Below, in pieces: positions 52,417-58,250 of a stretch of 58,250 nt of DNA (its first letter is position 1; each line of letters begins with the position of its first letter). The stretch comes from an uncultured Bacteroidota bacterium (GTDB taxonomy: Bacteria; Bacteroidota; Bacteroidia; Chitinophagales; Chitinophagaceae): positions 1-58,250 of the forward strand of contig CAJADG010000019.1 in the NCBI GenBank assembly GCA_903938445.1. The letters run 5' to 3'. The position numbers and the translations under genes were made by a program. A model generated the notes under the pieces. The model was not told where the DNA came from. It worked only from the letters and a program-made list of their open reading frames with translations, and searched no databases.

Positions 52417-54255
52417 TTATTCCACCGTTACCGACTTTGCTAAGTTTCTTGGCTTATCCACGTCAATTCCTTTATAGATACCAACGTAGTAACTTAATAA
52501 TTGTAAAGGGATTACGCTTAATAATGGAGCAATTACTTCGTCAATATCAGGAACAAACATAATATTGTCCGACATGGTTGGAAGTACGGAGTCGCCAATG
52601 GTTGCAACAGCAATCACCTGTCCTTTTCTTGCTTTAATTTCTTGAATATTCGAAACTACCTTTTCGTAATACATGTCTTTTGTAGCGACAAATACTACTG
52701 GTAAATTTTCATCTACTAATGCAATTGGACCATGCTTCATTTCGGCAGCTGGATATCCCTCTGCGTGGATATAAGTAATCTCTTTTAATTTTAATGCACC
52801 TTCTAATGCAATTGGGAAATTGTATCCACGCCCTAAATATAAAAAGTCAGAGGCACCTTTGTATTGTTTTGCAATACTTTCAATTTTTGAAGTATCTGCT
52901 AAAATTTCTTTTACTTTTTCTGGTACCGATGCCAACTCATTCACTAAATGTACATAGCGCTCATCGCTGATACTTCCTTTTGCTTTGGCCATCTTTAATG
53001 CCATCATACTCAACACAGCCAATTGACCAGTAAATGCTTTGGTACTTGCTACGCCAATTTCAGGTCCCGCATGCGTGTACGCGCCTGCATGAGATAAACG
53101 TGCGATGCTACTTCCTACTGCATTAACTACGCCAAATATAAATGCCCCTTTTTCTTTTGCACTTTCTAATGCAACCAAGGTATCTGCTGTTTCACCACTT
53201 TGGGAAATGGCAATAATTACGTCACCTGGATGGATCACAGGGTTACGGTATCTAAATTCAGATGCATATTCTACTTCAACAGGAATACGACATAATTCTT
53301 CAATCATATATTCAGCAACCAAACCAGCGTGCCAGCTAGTTCCACAGGCAACAATCATAATTCTAGAAGCCTTAGTTAAAGCTTCAATGTGATTGTCTAC
53401 ACCTGCCATTACAATTTGTTGTTGCTCATGTAATAAACGTCCTCTTAAACAGTCAAAAATAGTATCGGGTTGTTCAAAAATTTCTTTCAACATAAAATGG
53501 TCATAGCCGCCTTTTTCAATTGCCGCTAATTCCATGTCTAGTTTTTGAATGAATGGAGTTTGCTTTTCGTTTCCTAAATTCTTTAAGATTAATTCGTCTG
53601 CTTTTACAATGGCAATTTCATAATCATTTACATAAACCACTTCCTTCGTGTATTCAATAATAGGAGAGGCATCACTTGCTAAAAAGTGTTCCCCTTTTCC
53701 AATACCAATGACTAATGGACTTCCTTTACGTGCAGCGATAATGGTTTCTGGATCATCTTGATCAATTAATAAAATGCAATAAGCACCCACTATTCTTTTT
53801 AAAGCAATTCTCAATGCTTCCTCTAAAGTACTTTTATTATTATCTTGAATGTCCTGAATAAAATTCAATAAAACTTCGGTATCCGTATCACTCTTAAAAG
53901 TATATCCTTTGCTCGTTAATTCTTGTTTGATTTGTGCATAGTTTTCAATAATTCCATTATGCAACATGGCTAAACGACCATTATTTGATAAATGCGGATG
54001 TGCATTTCGGTCAGATGGTTCACCATGGGTAGCCCAACGCGTATGCCCAATACAAATATGAGAATGCATGTTTTTCCCAACAACAGCATCCTCTAACTCT
54101 GCCACTTTGCCTTTCTTTTTATGTACTTGCAAATGGCCTTCTTGGATAATGGCTACTCCGGTACTGTCATAGCCACGATATTCCAAACGCTTTAAACCTT
54201 TTAATACAATCGGGTATGCTTCTCTATGGCCAATATATCCTACAATTCCACACAT
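52417..54255 (-). CDS. glmS: Glutamine--fructose-6-phosphate aminotransferase
   Basis: 612 residues; first step of UDP-GlcNAc synthesis. N-terminal glutaminase with catalytic Cys2 (MCGIVGYIG) and RGYDSTG near 28-34, then two SIS domains (GTSWHAGLVAEYMIE, SQSGETADTLVALESAK, AKGASDFLYLGRGYNFPIALEGALKLKEITYIHAEGYPAAEMKHGP) and the C-terminal KPRNLAKSVTVE. No glmS ribozyme is visible upstream, as expected outside Firmicutes. A TATTTTTG element lies 35 bases before the ATG. Head of a seven-gene minus-strand run. Confidence 0.97.
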   Translation of the reverse strand: MCGIVGYIGHREAYPIVLKGLKRLEYRGYDSTGVAIIQEGHLQVHKKKGKVAELEDAVVGKNMHSHICIGHTRWATHGEPSDRNAHPHLSNNGRLAMLHNGIIENYAQIKQELTSKGYTFKSDTDTEVLLNFIQDIQDNNKSTLEEALRIALKRIVGAYCILLIDQDDPETIIAARKGSPLVIGIGKGEHFLASDASPIIEYTKEVVYVNDYEIAIVKADELILKNLGNEKQTPFIQKLDMELAAIEKGGYDHFMLKEIFEQPDTIFDCLRGRLLHEQQQIVMAGVDNHIEALTKASRIMIVACGTSWHAGLVAEYMIEELCRIPVEVEYASEFRYRNPVIHPGDVIIAISQSGETADTLVALESAKEKGAFIFGVVNAVGSSIARLSHAGAYTHAGPEIGVASTKAFTGQLAVLSMMALKMAKAKGSISDERYVHLVNELASVPEKVKEILADTSKIESIAKQYKGASDFLYLGRGYNFPIALEGALKLKEITYIHAEGYPAAEMKHGPIALVDENLPVVFVATKDMYYEKVVSNIQEIKARKGQVIAVATIGDSVLPTMSDNIMFVPDIDEVIAPLLSVIPLQLLSYYVGIYKGIDVDKPRNLAKSVTVE

Positions 54256-54289
54256 AATATTTGATTTGAGTTAAATTCAATAATTTGAG

Positions 54290-54297
54290 CAAAAATA
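54290..54297 (-). promoter_or_regulatory. -7 element of glmS
   Basis: On the minus strand TATTTTTG, exact match, 35 bases before the glmS start in the 61-base divergent gap. Confidence 0.6.
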
Positions 54298-54316
54298 AAC
54301 ATTAATATTTTAATGT

Positions 54317-54922
54317 ATGTCAACAATCAGTCAATTTGATTTCTCATCAGACTATGTTTTAGAAGATGAACGCGTTATTTTAAGACCTATAACGATTTCG
54401 GATACCGAACAGCTTGTTCAATACGTGCAAAATGAACCCGAATTATGGCAATTCTCCTTGGTGGCCATTCAAAAGCCGGAGGACTTAAAAGGATATATTG
54501 AAACAGCGATTCAAGGAAGAAATGATAAAAATTCCTACCCTTTTATTGTATTTGATAAAATATCAAATACCTACGTGGGTAGTACAAGATTTTATGATAT
54601 TCAATTGGGATTTGAAACCACTCAATTAGGGTATACTTGGTATAGTAAAAAAGTATGGGGAACGGGATTAAATCAACATTGTAAATCTTTATTATTACAA
54701 TTTGCTTTTGAAAAAATGAATTTTAAAAGAGTGGAGTTTCGTGCAGACAATAATAACAAAAGAAGCATCGCTGCGATGCAAAAAATTGGTTGTACTGTGG
54801 AAGGGGTTTTAAGAAGTCATTTGCCAAAGCCAGATGGTTCGCGAAGAGATTCAATTATCCTAAGTATCACTAAAGAGGAATGGGATAGTTCGGTTAAAAA
54901 AGTGTTACAAGCGCAACTTTAA
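54317..54922 (+). CDS. GNAT family N-acetyltransferase (RimJ/RimL-like)
   Basis: 201 residues. GNAT fold of the RimJ/RimL type: ILRPITISDTEQLVQYV near 20-36, YVGSTRFYDIQ near 76-86, GYTWYSKKVWGTGLNQHCKSLLLQFAFEKMNFKRVEFRADNNNKRSIAAMQKIG with the acetyl-CoA-binding loop (WGTGLN) and GVLRSHLPKPDGSRRDSIILSI near the end. Acceptor (protein N terminus or small amine) not known. Divergent from glmS, convergent with mgtE. Confidence 0.9.
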   Translation: MSTISQFDFSSDYVLEDERVILRPITISDTEQLVQYVQNEPELWQFSLVAIQKPEDLKGYIETAIQGRNDKNSYPFIVFDKISNTYVGSTRFYDIQLGFETTQLGYTWYSKKVWGTGLNQHCKSLLLQFAFEKMNFKRVEFRADNNNKRSIAAMQKIGCTVEGVLRSHLPKPDGSRRDSIILSITKEEWDSSVKKVLQAQL

Positions 54923-54959
54923 TAAAAGCAATTAAAGAAAGTAGAAATCAAAATTTCAA

Positions 54960-56357
54960 CTATAAAAGTGTTCCTTTAAGAATTGTCATTGCAACAGTGA
55001 AATAAATAACCAATGCTGTAACATCCACTAAGGTTGCAACAAAAGGTGCCGAAGATGCAGCTGGATCTGCCCCTAATTTTTTTAAGACAATTGGCAACAT
55101 GGAGCCTGCAACGGTACCCCAAATTACAACACCTAATAATGTGAATCCAATTGTGATAGCAACTAAGATGGGATGTAAACCGTAATAACCAGGTTTGATA
55201 TAATGCCAAATCATAATTCTAAAAAAACCAATTAAGCCTAAAACTGATCCTAATAAAAGTCCACTTGAAATTTCTCTTCTTAATATTTTCCACCAATCTT
55301 CAATCGTAATTTCCCCAACCGACATGGCTTGAATAATAAGTGTAGATGCTTGAGATCCGGAGTTTCCACCGCTAGACAAAATCAATGGAATAAATAAGGC
55401 TAGCACTACTGCTTTTTGAATTTCTCCTTCAAAATAACCCATGGCTGTTGCAGTAAACATTTCACCAAAAAATAATATGACTAGCCAGGTAATACGTTTT
55501 TTAAAAAGTTTACTTAATGAAATATCCAAATAGGGTTCATTCAAAGCTTCGGTACCTCCCATTTTTTGCATATCCTCAGAGAACTCTTCGTTCGCAACCC
55601 AAAGGATATCATCGATGGTTACGATACCTAACAATACATTATTATCATCGACAACTGGAATGGCAGTTCGGTTATTCATTTTGAAAACCTGACTTGCATG
55701 TTCCTGATCATCGTAAACATTTAATGCAACATATCTTCCGTCTAAAATATCTTTAATGATGGCTTCAGGTTGTTCAATTAACACATCTCTAATTCTGATG
55801 TCATCAATTAAACATCCATTTTGATCAATGATGTAGATTACATCAATGGTTTCATATTTTTTTCCGTACTTACGGATATTTGCCAATACCTGCGCAACTG
55901 TATAATATTCGTAAACATATACATAATCGGGAGTCATCAAACGACCCACGCTATCCTCAGGATATCCTAGTAATGATAAAGTAATTTTTCGTTCTTCGGG
56001 ATCTAATAATTTAATTAAATCTCTAATTGCTGCTTTAGGTAATTCCTCCAAAAAGTCGGTACGGTCATCGGGAGGTAACTCATTTAGAATCTTAGCCGTT
56101 TTACGCGCTGGTAATTCTTTAATGATATCTTTTTGTTGGTTAATGTCAAGAATCTTGAATACACTTACAGCACGGTGCACAGTCATATGATCAATGATGG
56201 AAGCTTCTTGTTCTGGGAATTCATTCACCAGTTCCACTACATCACTAATATTTTGCTCATCCAAAAATTCTCTTAAAAGTGTTTCGTCATTTTTGGCTAG
56301 TACTTCTAAGAAAGTTTCCGATAAATTAACTTCTTCTATTTTTAATTCATCTGACAT
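54960..56357 (-). CDS. mgtE: MgtE magnesium transporter
   Basis: 465 residues from ATG 56357. Order: N domain of helical repeats (HRAVSVFKILDINQQKDIIKELPARKTAKILNELPPDDRTDFLEELP), two CBS domains (about 135-255, with NNRTAIPVVDDNNVLLGIVTIDDIL), the plug helix, then five membrane helices from about 285, with SSGGNSGSQASTLIIQAMSVGE (pore) and DPAASSAPFVATLVDVTALVIYF. Imports Mg2+ (or Co2+) and is gated by cytosolic Mg2+ through CBS and N domains. The frame extends three codons to TTG but ATG is preferred. Confidence 0.95.
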   Translation of the reverse strand: MSDELKIEEVNLSETFLEVLAKNDETLLREFLDEQNISDVVELVNEFPEQEASIIDHMTVHRAVSVFKILDINQQKDIIKELPARKTAKILNELPPDDRTDFLEELPKAAIRDLIKLLDPEERKITLSLLGYPEDSVGRLMTPDYVYVYEYYTVAQVLANIRKYGKKYETIDVIYIIDQNGCLIDDIRIRDVLIEQPEAIIKDILDGRYVALNVYDDQEHASQVFKMNNRTAIPVVDDNNVLLGIVTIDDILWVANEEFSEDMQKMGGTEALNEPYLDISLSKLFKKRITWLVILFFGEMFTATAMGYFEGEIQKAVVLALFIPLILSSGGNSGSQASTLIIQAMSVGEITIEDWWKILRREISSGLLLGSVLGLIGFFRIMIWHYIKPGYYGLHPILVAITIGFTLLGVVIWGTVAGSMLPIVLKKLGADPAASSAPFVATLVDVTALVIYFTVAMTILKGTLL

Positions 56358-56403
56358 GGGGTGCAAGTTAATAAAAATCCTAAGGATGCCCTATATTTAG
56401 GCC

Positions 56404-56790
56404 ATGATTCTTCCATTCTTAACAATTGCTTCATCTAATAATCGGGGGCGCGGGGTATTCACTACAGAGCCCATCCCTGCTCATACTGTTATTGAAATTG
56501 CCCCTGTAATTGTAGTGTCAGCAACAGAAAGAGAAAAACTAGAGCAAACTTTGTTGTACGATTATATATTTGAATGGGGAGCAGATAGCAAAATGGCAGC
56601 AGTTGCATTAGGGTATATTTCCATATACAATCACTCCAATAATCCTAATTGCTCCTATGATATGGATTTTGAACATCAAACCATTACTATTAAAACCTTA
56701 CAAAAAATTGAAATAGGTTCAGAGCTATTTATTAATTACATGTGCCCTGAGGGCCCTTCCAATGATCCAGTTTGGTTTGAACAAAAATAG
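56404..56790 (+). CDS. Small SET-domain protein (putative lysine methyltransferase)
   Basis: 128 residues, nearly only a SET domain: RGRGVFTTEPIPAHTVI near 14-30, YISIYNHSNNPNCSYD near 71-86 (the NHxxxPN SAM-binding motif), IEIGSELFINYM near 101-112 (with the catalytic Tyr111). Such bacterial SET proteins methylate lysines of unknown proteins; some resemble a eukaryotic SET domain acquired by transfer, but the family is wide in Bacteroidota. A TATATTTA element lies four bases before the ATG. Convergent with the lactonase gene, five bases apart. Confidence 0.85.
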   Translation: MILPFLTIASSNNRGRGVFTTEPIPAHTVIEIAPVIVVSATEREKLEQTLLYDYIFEWGADSKMAAVALGYISIYNHSNNPNCSYDMDFEHQTITIKTLQKIEIGSELFINYMCPEGPSNDPVWFEQK

Positions 56791-56795
56791 AAGTG

Positions 56796-57902
56796 TTAAA
56801 AAAATAATACACATACAGGCATTGAAACATGTATGGTGTTGCCGGTATCAGTTAAATCACCAGTTAGCTTATTAATTGTAAACACGGTAATATTATCGGT
56901 GTCTTGATTGGCGGCTAATAACCAATTTCCATCCTGGCTGATATTAAAATTTCTAGGTCTTTTTCCGAGTGTTGAAAAAAGCTTCATTTGATTTTCGTCT
57001 AATTTTCCATTAGACAAAATGGGGAATTTTGCAATATTGTTTTCATCACCTCTATTGCTAACATAAACATATTGACCATTTGGAGATATATGAATGTCCG
57101 CAGTGCCTGGTTCTCCTTTATATTGACTTGGATGCGTCAAAACCCTTTGTAAAAAAGTAGCTTTTCCGTTGTTAAAATTATAAACACTGATACTTCCTGA
57201 AAGTTCTTCTGCAACGTATAAGTATTTTCCATTTTTTGAGAAAACAATATGACGAGGCCCCGAACCAAGATTTGCATTAATTGTAGATGATTTAGTGATA
57301 TCCAAAGGCAAATTATTATTGTTATTGTAAGGGTATACAAAAACTTTGTCCATTCCTAAATCAGGAGTTAATAAATAATCACCCTTTGGAGAAAAAAAAG
57401 CTCCATGAACATGCGCTTTTTCTTGTCTTGCAGGATTAATACTCTTTCCTTCATGCTGAATATATTGCTGTGCATTTGAAACGAGTCCATCAGCAAAACG
57501 ATGAAACTGTGTAATACTTCCTCCTGAATAATTGGCAACCATTATATTGTGTTCATCAGGACTTAGACTAATATAACAAGGGTCAGCACTTTTAGTTGAT
57601 TTCTGTTGTAATAAACTAAGCTTATTTCCTTTCAAAGAAAATACTGATATCATTCCATCTTTATTTTCATTGGTTGCATATACAAATTGTTTGTCTTTAG
57701 TAATAGTAAGGAATTCAGGGTTAGAAATACTATCTGTATGGCTCAATTCAATTGATTTTCCAGTGGCTGTATCAAAATTAAAAACATAAATTCCTTGGCT
57801 ACCTTGTTTGGTATAAGTCCCAATTAATAAATTTGCATTTTGGGCTTGTAATGTATTGTTAACTAACAATAAAAGGATAAAGCAGTAAAAATATTTCAAC
57901 AT
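56796..57902 (-). CDS. Exported lactonase-type beta-propeller (6-phosphogluconolactonase-like)
   Basis: 368 residues with signal peptide (1-20, ending LQAQ). Seven-bladed propeller of the lactonase family (Pgl type): LLIGTYTKQGSQGIYVFNFD near 25-44, PCYISLSPDEHNIMVANYSGGSITQF, HVHGAFFSPKGDYLLTPDLGMDKVFVYPY, GSGPRHIVFSKNGKYLYVAEELSGSISVYNF, GTADIHISPNGQYVYVSNRG and RNFNISQDGNWLLAANQDTDNITVF. Being exported, it is unlikely to act in the pentose phosphate pathway; its substrate might be a sugar-derived lactone made outside. It follows the GH16 gene by 15 bases, in one operon, which fits sugar work in the periplasm. Confidence 0.85.
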   Translation of the reverse strand: MLKYFYCFILLLLVNNTLQAQNANLLIGTYTKQGSQGIYVFNFDTATGKSIELSHTDSISNPEFLTITKDKQFVYATNENKDGMISVFSLKGNKLSLLQQKSTKSADPCYISLSPDEHNIMVANYSGGSITQFHRFADGLVSNAQQYIQHEGKSINPARQEKAHVHGAFFSPKGDYLLTPDLGMDKVFVYPYNNNNNLPLDITKSSTINANLGSGPRHIVFSKNGKYLYVAEELSGSISVYNFNNGKATFLQRVLTHPSQYKGEPGTADIHISPNGQYVYVSNRGDENNIAKFPILSNGKLDENQMKLFSTLGKRPRNFNISQDGNWLLAANQDTDNITVFTINKLTGDLTDTGNTIHVSMPVCVLFF

Positions 57903-57917
57903 TATTTCGATTTTAAA

Positions 57918-58250
57918 CTATTGATAAACGCGTACATAATCCACTAACATTCTCACTGGAAATATACTATCATCAATTGTATTTCCAGCCATATTTCCAC
58001 CAATAGCAAGGTTTAATAATAAAAATTGTGGTGCTACAAATGGGTAAGAGTCAGTGCCTCTTCCATCATTCGCAACGGTATAGTAAAGCGTGCCGTCTAC
58101 ATAAAATTTTATTAAATCCTTGCTCCAATCTAATGTGTAAATATGATAATCATCTGTAACGCCTGGAATAGCAGTTTTATATGTTTTTTGAGTGCCTAAT
58201 GTCCAGTTTAATAATTTAGAATGAGCAGACCAATTGATTACTTCGGCCTC
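57918..58250 (-). CDS. Glycoside hydrolase family 16, C-terminal part (start beyond window)
   Basis: The visible 110 codons end at a TAG at 57918-57920. They read DDYHIYTLDWSKDLIKFYVDG, then VAPQFLLLNLAIGGNMAG and the terminal FPVRMLVDYVRVYQ, which is the closing beta-sandwich strand pattern of GH16 beta-glucanases, laminarinases and agarases. The catalytic ExDxxE motif is expected upstream, out of view. Likely a secreted beta-1,3-glucanase or similar. It is followed by the exported lactonase gene. Confidence 0.9.
   Translation of the reverse strand, partial: EAEVINWSAHSKLLNWTLGTQKTYKTAIPGVTDDYHIYTLDWSKDLIKFYVDGTLYYTVANDGRGTDSYPFVAPQFLLLNLAIGGNMAGNTIDDSIFPVRMLVDYVRVYQ

Noticed and set aside
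54256..54316. glmS ribozyme or GlcN6P riboswitch upstream of glmS
   Set aside because: The gap is 61 bases and holds only a -7 element; no room or structure for a ribozyme.
1..58250. CRISPR arrays, tRNAs, rRNAs, insertion sequences, prophage
   Set aside because: None seen on reading both strands; no spaced direct repeats and no transposase or phage proteins among the frames.

Overview
The window is a stretch of chromosome from a member of the Bacteroidota, most likely a compact Chitinophagaceae-like (Sphingobacteriia/Chitinophagia) bacterium. The evidence is an AT-rich sequence, recurring TAnnTTTG -7 promoter elements of the Bacteroidetes type with few clear Shine-Dalgarno sites, a type IX secretion plug-domain protein, DUF5683 and DUF4954 proteins, a small-type SRP RNA, many signal-peptide outer-membrane barrels, and an archaeal/eukaryotic-type ProRS. 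No rRNA, tRNA, CRISPR array, insertion sequence or prophage was seen. This looks like core chromosome, not an island.

Layout. 1-5.5 kb: 3' end of clpB, an MFS exporter, purine nucleoside phosphorylase, a porin and a periplasmic HMA protein, closed by a terminator. 5.5-9.5 kb (minus strand): a translationally coupled cassette of M42 aminopeptidase, class I glutamine-amidotransferase-like enzyme and ATP-grasp-like ligase, followed by a barrel protein. 9.6-14 kb: LuxE-like acyl ligase, a putative membrane-anchored regulator, and a dapD-EamA transporter pair whose transporter seems to have lost its ATG. 14.1-22.3 kb (plus strand): threonylcarbamoyl-AMP synthase, glycosyltransferase 9, CCA-adding enzyme, pRiA4b ORF-3-like protein, miaA, and an active/inactive M16 peptidase pair. 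22.3-33 kb: FadL-type protein, Gly/Tyr-rich lipoprotein, proS-truB, a BamA-like lipoprotein head-to-head with a TrmH methyltransferase, a LolE/FtsX permease, the T9SS plug protein and SRP RNA. 33-40 kb: transaldolase-like aldolase, AlkD-like protein, Gfo/Idh oxidoreductase, aconitase, a small PspC protein and kdsA. 40-43.5 kb: parA-parB-DUF5683-dapB-Rrf2 operon. 43.6-52 kb: metallophosphoesterase, barrel protein, and a minus-strand run glmS, small membrane protein, alkB, yjbR-like, DEAD helicase, amidase, DUF4954. 54-58 kb: GNAT, mgtE, SET protein, lactonase and the 3' end of a GH16 glycosidase.

The genome is tightly packed. Five convergent pairs overlap at their stop codons, several genes start 5-6 bases after a -7 element (leaderless or nearly so), and one divergent pair carries each gene's promoter inside the other's coding sequence. 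The most notable items are: (1) that interlocked divergent pair at 29.65-29.70 kb; (2) the EamA transporter whose first membrane helix is encoded in frame but has no usual start codon, consistent with a single ATGA to ATAA change at the dapD junction; and (3) the M42/amidotransferase/ATP-grasp cassette, which could be an undescribed peptide-amide make-and-break pathway.
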